In this document: piece by piece, positions 1 to 6,086 of the stretch
How positions within the stretch are numbered: position 1 is the stretch's first letter
How the letters are laid out: each line of letters starts with the position of its first letter
From: Clostridiaceae bacterium
GTDB lineage: Bacteria; Bacillota; Clostridia; Monoglobales; Firm-18
DNA length: 6,090 nucleotides
Reading direction: 5' to 3'
Assembly (NCBI GenBank): GCA_012511915.1
Contig: JAAZFB010000277.1
Span: 1-6,090 of the forward strand
The notes under the pieces: generated by a model
Database searches by the model: none
Seen by the model: the letters and a program-made list of their open reading frames with translations, nothing else
What the model was told of the DNA's origin: nothing
Program-made: the position numbers and the translations under genes

Positions 1-4
1 GAGA

Positions 5-89
5 TGATTTTTTGCTGAGCAAGGCATGGGTTCTTTTGAATGCTTTTTGCATTCAAAACGGTTCCATAACGATGCTCAGTGGAAAATCA
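5..89 (+). ncRNA. Putative structured RNA, long nested hairpin (5' part may lie outside the window)
   Basis: The segment folds into one extended hairpin built from four nested stems. TGATTTT (5-11) pairs with AAAATCA (83-89). CTGAGCA (15-21) pairs with TGCTCAG (73-79). ATGGG (26-30) pairs with TCCAT (63-67), with one G-U pair. TTTTGAATGC (34-43) pairs perfectly with GCATTCAAAA (49-58) around a TTTTT loop. Short internal loops separate the stems, as in natural structured RNAs. There is no U-run after it, so it is not a simple terminator. The family is not recognised; 6S RNA and the raiA motif are candidates only because they are structured RNAs common in clostridia. The strand is chosen because the next gene is on plus, and the inverted repeat itself does not fix it. 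Confidence 0.42.
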
Positions 90-275
90 GCCGAAAAGAT
101 TGCGCGATATTTGATTGAATTTAGTATAAACACCACTGTAATTAAATTGTTAGAATCACAGTATTATTTCCTTAAATGCTTATATATTGTACCATAAACG
201 ACAGTTTGTTTCAATATTTTAACAAAGTTTACAAAATGCACGTATTACTTTTGTACAAATTTTTGCTTAATAAAC
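90..275. other. AT-rich intergenic stretch without a convincing gene
   Basis: This stretch between the left-edge hairpin and the first promoter is strongly AT-rich and shows no supported gene. A reading frame in phase with base 3 is open from the window edge to a TAA at 195-197, but its product resembles nothing recognisable and its first part coincides with the hairpin. TTTGTT (205-210) and AACAAA (221-226) form a weak inverted repeat with a 10-base loop and no U-run. TTTGTACAAA (250-259) is a perfect palindrome. Confidence 0.5.
250..259. promoter_or_regulatory. 10-bp palindrome upstream of the -35 box, possible operator
   Basis: TTTGTACAAA is a perfect two-fold symmetric sequence ending 16 bases before the -35 box of the anchor gene promoter. 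Its position would suit an activator or other dimeric DNA-binding protein. The site is short and AT-rich, so chance is a real alternative, and no regulator is encoded in the window. Confidence 0.22.
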
Positions 276-304
276 TTGAATTGAAAGCAGAGAAGTGCTA
301 TAAT
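276..304 (+). promoter_or_regulatory. Sigma-A-type promoter with extended -10 for the anchor gene
   Basis: A -35 box TTGAAT (276-281) is separated by exactly 17 bp from a perfect -10 box TATAAT (299-304). A TG at 296-297 one base before the -10 gives the extended -10 motif. Transcription would start near 311, leaving a leader of about 45 nt before the ATG at 356. The good match suggests strong vegetative expression. Confidence 0.75.
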
Positions 305-340
305 ACTGATTGAGAGTTGACGTGAGTTCTAAAAAACATG

Positions 341-351
341 AAGGGGGAAGG
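341..351 (+). promoter_or_regulatory. Ribosome binding site that fixes the anchor gene start at 356
   Basis: The purine run AAGGGGGAAGG lies just downstream of an in-frame ATG at 338 and upstream of the ATG at 356. It therefore cannot serve 338 but suits 356, although the distance from the GGAAGG end is rather short (about 4 nt; the GGGG core is about 8-9 nt away). No comparable purine run precedes 338. Starting at 356 also gives a cleaner signal peptide. Confidence 0.7.
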
Positions 352-355
352 AAAT

Positions 356-1552
356 ATGTGTAAAATATTCAATAAAATTGTTACCCTTGCAGTAGCTGTG
401 TGTGTACTTATTTCTATATCCGTATTTAATGTAAGTGCCGCAGTCCCAGGAGAGATTAAAATATCCGATGTACAAGTAAGTGCTGGCCGTTCAACTTCAT
501 TGGATGTTAGCGTCAGAGGTATTCCAACAACCTCTAAAGGGGTTAGTTTTGGCGTTTCATTTGATAAAAATATATTAGGGATAACCTCAGTAGAAAAAAG
601 CGGTGTGATTGAAAACTCTGCCGCTGATATCGATGCGGAAAACGGTAGCCTTGGCTTTGCCGGAATCTTTTACGTTGATGAGGTAGCAAGCTTTGATGAT
701 TGGGTTGTTGTGGCGAGAATTAATGTCGCAGTAAAACGTGAAGCAACACTCGGGGATTCAATTTTAGATTTTGTATCTGCAATGTATAATGATGGTGTAC
801 AACCCGAGGATCTTCCGTTTGAGAGTGATAATATTACCAATGGTCTGATTACGGTAACTAAAAAGTCGGGTTCTGGTGCTATTTCGTCCGCTGGGTTAGG
901 ATACCTTCCCACCGAAGAAGAAGAACCTGATAAACAAGATCCCGATGCGGAAGTACCGGATGATCAAGAGCCCGGCAAAGATGAACCTCCCAAAAGTGCG
1001 GATGATTTTATAGACTTGCAAGGTTATGAATGGGCAAAAGCCTCAATCGACAACCTTGTCAAAATGGGTATAATTACAGGTACAACAAATACTACATTTG
1101 AACCCGCAAGACCGATAAACCGTGCGGAATTCGCAAAACTTATTGTTTCGGTGTTCGGCTTTGAATCAAAAGATAAAGCTGTATTATTTAGCGACGTTAA
1201 TGAGGGCGATTGGTATTTTGATTCTGTTTATGCAGCATCAGCAGTGGGTGTTGTTACCGGATATGAAGACGGCAGGTTCTTACCACTTGCAAATATAACA
1301 AGGCAAGAGATGGCAGCAATGGTTGTTCGTGCATTTAAAGCGGCAGAAGTAAAGATAGCATCGTCCGGCGAACTTACTTTTGCAGATGCAGATCAAATAA
1401 GTGTTTGGGCAAAGGAATATGTAGAAATTCTCGCATCAATCGGCATTGTTGTCGGCAGGGGAGATAACTTATTTGCACCCACCGAATATCTTACCAGGGC
1501 AGAAGCTGCCAAAGTTATTAATTTGACATCGTTGTTGTACTCTATAGAATAA
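356..1552 (+). CDS. Cohesin-SLH cell-surface anchoring protein (OlpA-like monovalent scaffoldin)
   Basis: The 398-residue product is a secreted protein that should bind the cell wall and hold one dockerin-bearing partner on the surface. Residues 1-29 are a signal peptide: a Lys-containing start, a hydrophobic core of about 17 residues, and likely cleavage after the VSAA segment. Residues 31-168 look like one cohesin domain, with the typical IKISDVQVSAGRSTSLDVSV opening, the VSFGVSFDKNILGI strand and a closing NGLITV strand. Residues 169-216 form a linker rich in Glu, Asp and Pro. Three SLH repeats follow (about 217-265, 277-328, 340-392), with core motifs INRAEF, ITRQEM and LTRAEA; SLH trimers bind secondary cell-wall polymers. 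The order matches C. thermocellum OlpA, at similar size. Type I or II cohesin cannot be decided by eye. A further in-frame ATG lies at 338, but the ribosome binding site favours 356. The gene has its own promoter and terminator. Confidence 0.9.
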   Translation: MCKIFNKIVTLAVAVCVLISISVFNVSAAVPGEIKISDVQVSAGRSTSLDVSVRGIPTTSKGVSFGVSFDKNILGITSVEKSGVIENSAADIDAENGSLGFAGIFYVDEVASFDDWVVVARINVAVKREATLGDSILDFVSAMYNDGVQPEDLPFESDNITNGLITVTKKSGSGAISSAGLGYLPTEEEEPDKQDPDAEVPDDQEPGKDEPPKSADDFIDLQGYEWAKASIDNLVKMGIITGTTNTTFEPARPINRAEFAKLIVSVFGFESKDKAVLFSDVNEGDWYFDSVYAASAVGVVTGYEDGRFLPLANITRQEMAAMVVRAFKAAEVKIASSGELTFADADQISVWAKEYVEILASIGIVVGRGDNLFAPTEYLTRAEAAKVINLTSLLYSIE

Positions 1553-1572
1553 CCTGATATGTTCTAACAACA

Positions 1573-1605
1573 GGCACTCGCATCAAGCGGGTGCCGATTT
1601 TTTTT
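1573..1605 (+). terminator. Intrinsic terminator after the anchor gene
   Basis: GGCACTCGC (1573-1581) pairs with GCGGGTGCC (1587-1595) over nine positions, including one G-U, around an ATCAA loop. After a GA the strand runs into eight T residues (1598-1605). It begins 20 bases after the anchor stop codon and should separate that gene from nfnAB. Confidence 0.9.
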
Positions 1606-1616
1606 ACATTTTATTG

Positions 1617-1645
1617 TTGCATGGCATACAAAAATAATATATAAT
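1617..1645 (+). promoter_or_regulatory. Probable promoter of the nfnAB unit
   Basis: A perfect -10 TATAAT (1640-1645) lies 17 bp after a weak -35 TTGCAT (1617-1622). An overlapping TTGTTG (1614-1619) would give a 20-bp spacer. The region lies between the upstream terminator and the nfnA ribosome binding site, where a promoter is needed. The AT-rich surroundings make the exact boxes uncertain. Confidence 0.55.
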
Positions 1646-1672
1646 ATTAAGTATTATTAAAAATATTTATCC

Positions 1673-1678
1673 AGGAGG
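1673..1678 (+). promoter_or_regulatory. Ribosome binding site supporting the TTG start of nfnA
   Basis: A consensus AGGAGG ends 10 nt before the TTG at 1689. The next in-frame ATG, at 1701, would be 22 nt away, too far for this site. The MYKI start given by TTG also matches the usual N-terminus of NfnA proteins as I know them. Confidence 0.8.
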
Positions 1679-1688
1679 AAATTAGGCA

Positions 1689-2534
1689 TTGTATAAAATT
1701 ATGAAAAAGCGACTACTTAACCCACAGGTAGTATTAATGGATGTATATGCCCCGCGTATTGCTAAAAGTGCAAAGGCTGGGCAGTTTATTATACTTAGGG
1801 TTGATGAAAAGGGTGAGAGAATACCGCTTACAATTGCTGATTATAATGTTGAAACCGGCAATGTTACTATAATATTTCAAATAGTCGGTAAAACAACCTT
1901 GACACTTGCTGCACTATCCCAGGGCGACAGCATTCTTGATTTTGTAGGACCGCTTGGCGTTCCATCGCATTTTGAAAGTGTAAAAAAGGCTGCCGTCATA
2001 GGTGGCGGGTTAGGGTTGGCTATAGCATATCCACAGGCAAAGGCCCTACATAATATGGGCACGGAAGTGGATTTTATCGCAGGCTTTAGAAATAAAGACT
2101 TAATCTTTTTAGAAGATGAAATAAATAAAGTGAGTAAGCGTACATTTATTGCAACAGACGATGGTTCTGCCGGCATAAAAGGTTTTGTAACGGACGTTTT
2201 GAAAAAGCTTATAGAGCAAGGTGAGGAATACGATGTTGTTATTGCAATAGGCCCTCTTGTTATGATGAAAGCGGTGTCCGAGCTTACAAAAAAGTATAAA
2301 ATTAAGACAACTGTAAGCCTAAACCCCATTATGATTGACGGGACGGGTATGTGCGGCGGATGTCGTGTTACAGTTGACGGAAAGACAAAATTTGCTTGCG
2401 TTGACGGTCCTGAATTTGATGGTCATCTTGTTGATTTTGACGAGGCGATTGCGCGTTCGGGAATGTATAAGGAAATTGAGCTTAATGCAGTTAATAAACA
2501 TAAATGCAAAATGGAGGGGATAATCAATGGCTAA
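1689..2534 (+). CDS. nfnA: NADH-dependent reduced ferredoxin:NADP+ oxidoreductase, subunit A (FAD, [2Fe-2S])
   Basis: This is the small subunit of the cytoplasmic NfnAB flavoprotein, which couples NADH and reduced ferredoxin oxidation to reduction of two NADP+, or the reverse by electron bifurcation. The 281 residues have the usual family length and show the ferredoxin-reductase/PyrK-like plan. An FAD-binding beta-barrel fills about 1-98, with RIPLTIAD at 44-51 as the flavin motif. The NAD(H)-binding domain follows, with GGGLG at 105-109 and IGPLVMM at 187-193. The C-terminal iron-sulfur part has Cys222, Cys225 and Cys237, plus Asp217 in the IDGTGMCGGC segment. In Nfn structures an Asp with three Cys holds the [2Fe-2S] cluster, whereas PyrK uses four Cys. 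Together with nfnB next door, this separates it from the PyrK electron-transfer subunit of dihydroorotate dehydrogenase. The start is TTG. The last 8 bases overlap nfnB, suggesting coupled translation and matched subunit amounts. Confidence 0.94.
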   Translation: MYKIMKKRLLNPQVVLMDVYAPRIAKSAKAGQFIILRVDEKGERIPLTIADYNVETGNVTIIFQIVGKTTLTLAALSQGDSILDFVGPLGVPSHFESVKKAAVIGGGLGLAIAYPQAKALHNMGTEVDFIAGFRNKDLIFLEDEINKVSKRTFIATDDGSAGIKGFVTDVLKKLIEQGEEYDVVIAIGPLVMMKAVSELTKKYKIKTTVSLNPIMIDGTGMCGGCRVTVDGKTKFACVDGPEFDGHLVDFDEAIARSGMYKEIELNAVNKHKCKMEGIING

Positions 2535-3918
2535 CTTAAACCCCGAAAAAACACAAATGCCGGTGCAAAATCCGGACGAAAGGAACAAAAACTTTGATGA
2601 GGTAGCAACAGGTTATACTGAAGAAATGGCAACTGATGAAGCACAACGTTGCCTTAACTGTAAGCATAAACCATGTATCAGCGGTTGTCCGGTAAATGTA
2701 AATATACCAAGCTTTATAAAAGAAGTAGGGCAGGGCAATTTTAAACGTGCTTATGAAATTATTAACGATACAAATTCCTTACCGGCTGTTTGCGGCAGAG
2801 TCTGCCCGCAGGAAAGCCAGTGTGAGAAGTATTGTGTCCGTGCAATAAAGGGCGAAAGCGTGGGCATAGGACGGCTTGAGAGATTTGTCGCCGATTGGTA
2901 CATGAAGAATATAGAACCAAAACCGCAAAAGCCAGAGCCAAATGGAATAAAAATGGCGATTATAGGGTCGGGTCCGGCAGGGCTTGCCTGTGCGGGCGAC
3001 CTTGCAAAGCTTGGTTATGATGTTACTATTTTTGAGGCATTCCATGTTGCAGGTGGTGTCTTAATGTATGGTATTCCGCAATTCAGATTGCCTAAAGAAA
3101 TTGTTATAAAAGAAATTGAGAGCTTAGAACACCTTGGTGTTAAGATAGAATTAAATGCCGTAGTCGGTAAAATGATTTCAATTGAGCAGTTAATGGAGGA
3201 AGAGAGCTTTAAGGCAGTTTTTATCGCTACCGGTGCAGGGCTTCCCTCCTTTATGGGAATACCGGGTGAGAACCTATGTGGTGTATATTCGGCAAATGAA
3301 TTTTTAACTAGAATAAATTTAATGAAAGCATACAAGTTCCCCGAGTTTGACACACGGATAAAAGTTGGGCAACGTGTTGCCGTTGTTGGCGGGGGTAATG
3401 TTGCTATGGATGCAGCTCGTTGTGCAAAACGTTTGGGTGCAAAAGAGGTATATATAATATATCGGCGCAGTGAGGCGGAAATGCCGGCACGACTTGAAGA
3501 AATACACCATGCCAAACAAGAGGGTATAATATTTAGGGTGCTGACAAATCCGGTGCGTATTGTTGGGGAGCATAACTTTGTAACCGGTATCGAATGCGTT
3601 CAAATGGAGCTTGGCAAGATGGATGAATCGGGTAGGCGGCGTCCAACTGTGATAGAGGGCAGTGAATTTATTCTTGATATGGATACTGTCATTATTGCGA
3701 TAGGGCAAAGCCCTAATCCGTTGATAAAAGCGACTACACCAGATTTGCATACCTATGGCTGGGGTGGGATAATAACAGATGACTCGGGCAGAACGAGCAA
3801 ACCGGGTGTTTTTGCAGGCGGAGATGCGGTGACGGGTGCCGCGACTGTTATTCTTGCAATGGGGGCCGGCAAAGTTGCCGCCGCCGCAATGGATGAATAT
3901 GCAAAAAGACTTAAATAA
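2527..3918 (+). CDS. nfnB: NADH-dependent reduced ferredoxin:NADP+ oxidoreductase, subunit B (bifurcating FAD, two [4Fe-4S]); often labelled glutamate synthase small chain/GltA
   Basis: This is the large NfnAB subunit, which carries the bifurcating FAD, the NADP(H) site and two [4Fe-4S] clusters that meet ferredoxin. The 463 residues match the family length. The N-terminal cluster domain has Cys42, 45, 50, 54 and Cys89, 93, 99, 103, with Glu96 in the VCPQESQC segment; a Glu ligand to one cluster is known in Nfn structures. FAD binding is shown by IIGSGPAG (145-152) and by FAGGDAVTGAATVILAMGAG (429-448). The NADP(H) domain has VVGGGNVAMDAAR (286-298) followed by YRR (312-314), whose arginines suit the 2'-phosphate. 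Such proteins are often annotated as glutamate synthase small subunit, but no GltB-type large chain is present and NfnA is the direct neighbour, so NfnB is preferred. GGAGGGG (2513-2519) is a strong ribosome binding site 7 nt before ATG. The gene ends with tandem TAA codons. Confidence 0.94.
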   Translation: MANLNPEKTQMPVQNPDERNKNFDEVATGYTEEMATDEAQRCLNCKHKPCISGCPVNVNIPSFIKEVGQGNFKRAYEIINDTNSLPAVCGRVCPQESQCEKYCVRAIKGESVGIGRLERFVADWYMKNIEPKPQKPEPNGIKMAIIGSGPAGLACAGDLAKLGYDVTIFEAFHVAGGVLMYGIPQFRLPKEIVIKEIESLEHLGVKIELNAVVGKMISIEQLMEEESFKAVFIATGAGLPSFMGIPGENLCGVYSANEFLTRINLMKAYKFPEFDTRIKVGQRVAVVGGGNVAMDAARCAKRLGAKEVYIIYRRSEAEMPARLEEIHHAKQEGIIFRVLTNPVRIVGEHNFVTGIECVQMELGKMDESGRRRPTVIEGSEFILDMDTVIIAIGQSPNPLIKATTPDLHTYGWGGIITDDSGRTSKPGVFAGGDAVTGAATVILAMGAGKVAAAAMDEYAKRLK

Positions 3919-3973
3919 TAAATATTGCGGTTTTTTGCTGTGCCGTATTAATTAACAAAAGGACTGGTTAAAT
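3919..3973 (+). other. Short nfnB-protease gap without a clear terminator
   Basis: These 55 bases hold a T-run (3931-3936) but no stable GC-rich hairpin in front of it. Only a poor promoter-like pair (TTGCGG at 3925-3930 and TTAATT at 3948-3953) is visible. Read-through from nfnAB into the protease gene is therefore possible. The protease ribosome binding site is probably AAAAGGA (3957-3963), 10 nt before ATG and weaker than those of the nfn genes. Confidence 0.45.
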
Positions 3974-5959
3974 ATGAAAAAAATTGTTAGTATAGTTTTA
4001 ACTATTTTGCTAATAAATGTGATACAGGTGCCGGTGTTCGCCGTTAAAGGGAGCAACTCTATTATTGTTTCGTATAATACCGATAATAACGAAATAAAGG
4101 AGAGAGTTTGTAACGAAGTTTTAGGCGCAAAAAAAGGCGCATACAAACGCTATAAAAGATTTGATGTATATGAATTTTCTGATGTTATTGAAGCCACACA
4201 AGCAAGAAAAAGATTTAGGGGAAATAAAAATGTTGCCTCTGCAGACTATAATATACAGTTTGAGCTTATGGACGTAATACCCAATGATGCGCTCTTTTAT
4301 CAACAATGGTCACATTGCTTTACAGATGCAGCAATTGGATGGGAGGCTGCCGCCCTTGGACAAGAAGTTGTTGTTGCAGTTATTGACACGGGGGTTAAAA
4401 TAGACCATCCGGATTTGTCAGGCAGGCTTTTAGAGGGATACAATACAATAACCGGAGGTACTGATGTAACTGATAATAAAGGACATGGCACTTTTGTATC
4501 CGGGATAATAGCCGCAGCTGCAAATAACGAGATAGGTGTTGCCGGCGTTGCAGGTCAATTTAATGTAAAGATTCTGCCTATTAAGATAGATAATGAAACG
4601 GCTAATATAGATTTAGCAGAAATGCTTGAAGGAGTACTCTGCGCAATAGACAGAGGGGCAGATGTAATAAATATTAGCCTTGGGGCAGCTATAGCGCCTG
4701 AGGAGATACCTCCAATTTTTGTAAATATTATTAATGACGCGTTGAATGCTGATATTACAATTGCCGCATCAGCCGGCAATGATTATGATTCAACAGTGAA
4801 TTATCCTGCATCTTTTGAGGGCGTTATATCAGTGGGCTCACATAACTCATCAGGCGTAAAAAGCAGTTTTTCCAACTATAATGAATTTGTTGATTTGTCA
4901 GCACCCGGTGAGATTGTTTATTCTACTACAGATGACGGAGGATATGACACGGGAAACGGTACATCCTATTCAAGCCCATATGTTGCGGGGATTGCCGCCT
5001 TAATAAAATCGTTAAATCCTCAAAAAACAAGGCAGAATATTTATGATATATTAACAACTTCTGCCATTAAACCCCCAGGTCAAGAGGGCAGGAGTGATGA
5101 ATATGGATACGGTTATGCCAATGTCGCCGGGGCGCTGCGCTCAGCTGTTGACTATGACTACGATGCGGATATAGAGCTAAACTGGAACTATGCACACCTT
5201 ACAAATGAAGTTGGGGAGCTCCTGCTTGAAACAACAGTACCCCTTACATACAACGGGCAAATCGCATGGTGCAAAACGGGTGATACTGTTGTAACGCTCG
5301 GTACAGGGGAATATCCATTTGGAAAAATCGGTGAAAGCGGCAATTTGACCGTTACCGCGAAGATACCACTTGGTATAAAAGAGGTACAATGTGATATTGT
5401 TTGGAACAGCCAAAGTGCGTCAACAAATTTGGAAGATTCCCTAACTGACTTTACTGCTTTAAACGGTGTATTAATGGGGAACTTTCACCCTAACAAATTT
5501 ACATATCAGCTAAATACAACAGGTGGAGTAATGCCAATCATAAGCCCTGTTATATCTGACAGCGGCATTAGCTATACTATAAAGAATGTTACCCAATTGG
5601 GGCAAAACAGCGTTGCTCACTTTGAAGACGGAGCCTCTGGGCATGATTATTTCTTTGTTGCCAAGCAGCTTGATGATGGCCTATATCCCTATTATGTGGA
5701 GCAACAAAACGATACGCTTTTTGCAGTTACCGCTTATAAATCAGCAGGTGAAGATTACGACTTTCTCATGGTTTGTGCTGTATATGATGCGGATATGTTA
5801 GCGGATATACAGATTATACCTATTGAGGCGGTAACCGGCTATACAACATTTGAAACATTAGCACAAGTATCACCGGGCCAACAAGTAAAGGTTATGTTTT
5901 TAAATGATTCAACTAATGTAAAACCACTTAATGAGTTTTTACTTTTCAACAAACAATAA
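3974..5959 (+). CDS. Secreted subtilisin-family (S8) serine protease with beta-rich C-terminal modules
   Basis: The 661-residue product should be exported and cleave proteins outside the cell. Residues 1-23 are a signal peptide (MKK, hydrophobic core, likely cut after VFA). Residues 27-100 resemble an inhibitor I9-type propeptide, followed by the typical NDALFYQQW entry to the catalytic domain (about 104-392). The triad is Asp138 (VIDTG), His171 (GHGTF) and Ser331 (GTSYSSPYVAG), with oxyanion Asn269 (ASAGND). After the serine the usual Pro-His is Pro-Tyr here. The C-terminal region has an unassigned beta-rich part (396-485), a cadherin-like beta-sandwich candidate (about 488-565, with LTDFTALNGVLMGNFHPNKF) and a last module (about 580-661) ending VKVMFLNDSTNVKPL. 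The last resembles a domain at the C-terminus of many clostridial secreted proteins (AVYD, then KxFLWDS-PL). No SLH, LPXTG or dockerin motif is seen, so it may be released or held non-covalently. Its substrate is unknown. Confidence 0.93.
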   Translation: MKKIVSIVLTILLINVIQVPVFAVKGSNSIIVSYNTDNNEIKERVCNEVLGAKKGAYKRYKRFDVYEFSDVIEATQARKRFRGNKNVASADYNIQFELMDVIPNDALFYQQWSHCFTDAAIGWEAAALGQEVVVAVIDTGVKIDHPDLSGRLLEGYNTITGGTDVTDNKGHGTFVSGIIAAAANNEIGVAGVAGQFNVKILPIKIDNETANIDLAEMLEGVLCAIDRGADVINISLGAAIAPEEIPPIFVNIINDALNADITIAASAGNDYDSTVNYPASFEGVISVGSHNSSGVKSSFSNYNEFVDLSAPGEIVYSTTDDGGYDTGNGTSYSSPYVAGIAALIKSLNPQKTRQNIYDILTTSAIKPPGQEGRSDEYGYGYANVAGALRSAVDYDYDADIELNWNYAHLTNEVGELLLETTVPLTYNGQIAWCKTGDTVVTLGTGEYPFGKIGESGNLTVTAKIPLGIKEVQCDIVWNSQSASTNLEDSLTDFTALNGVLMGNFHPNKFTYQLNTTGGVMPIISPVISDSGISYTIKNVTQLGQNSVAHFEDGASGHDYFFVAKQLDDGLYPYYVEQQNDTLFAVTAYKSAGEDYDFLMVCAVYDADMLADIQIIPIEAVTGYTTFETLAQVSPGQQVKVMFLNDSTNVKPLNEFLLFNKQ

Positions 5960-6015
5960 AAACAATTAATTGAAATATTTATTTTATACTATTCCATTAA
6001 TACTAAACACTAATA

Positions 6016-6041
6016 AAAACCGACTGTCTTTGCGGTCTTTT
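6016..6041. terminator. Weak, possibly bidirectional terminator after the protease gene
   Basis: GACTG (6022-6026) can pair with CGGTC (6033-6037), including one G-U, around a six-base loop, followed by TTTT (6038-6041). An alternative pairing is ACCG (6019-6022) with CGGT (6033-6036). On the minus strand the same hairpin is followed by GGTTTTTATT, so it could also end a gene entering from the right. The stem is short, and the site is about 60 bases past the stop codon. Confidence 0.42.
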
Positions 6042-6070
6042 CCCCGCTCGACTTTCGAATTTTTCGGTTA

Positions 6071-6086
6071 AATAACAATGGTTATT
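6071..6086. repeat. Short inverted repeat at the right edge
   Basis: AATAAC (6071-6076) and GTTATT (6081-6086) are perfect inverted copies around an AATG spacer. The window ends four bases later, so it is unclear whether this is an operator, part of a longer repeat, or chance in AT-rich DNA. Confidence 0.3.

Noticed and set aside
3..197. Reading frame open from the window edge to TAA at 195-197, possibly the tail of an upstream gene or a 61-residue ORF from TTG at 12
   Set aside because: The product is not recognisable, has no ribosome binding site at the TTG, and its first third coincides with a four-stem nested hairpin that a protein would not need. A truncated gene tail cannot be fully excluded without upstream sequence.
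338..355. Upstream in-frame ATG at 338 as the start of the anchor protein
   Set aside because: The only strong ribosome binding site lies downstream of it and upstream of the ATG at 356, and the extra residues add Gly/Glu before the signal peptide.
1877..2329. 150-residue open frame on the minus strand inside nfnA
   Set aside because: It is a shadow of the well-supported nfnA gene, with no recognisable domain or start signals.
3015..3515. 166-residue open frame on the minus strand inside nfnB, and a second at 3319-3750
   Set aside because: Both mirror the codon pattern of nfnB, overlap each other, and show no family motifs.
2527..3918. Glutamate synthase small subunit as the identity of the second redox gene
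   Set aside because: The directly overlapping upstream gene is NfnA and no glutamate synthase large subunit is present, so NfnB explains the pair better.
5141..5185. Possible dockerin-like calcium motif in the Asp-rich DYDYDADIE segment after the protease domain
   Set aside because: It lacks the paired DxNxDGxxN-type loops and following helices of a dockerin and is probably just the linker after the catalytic domain.
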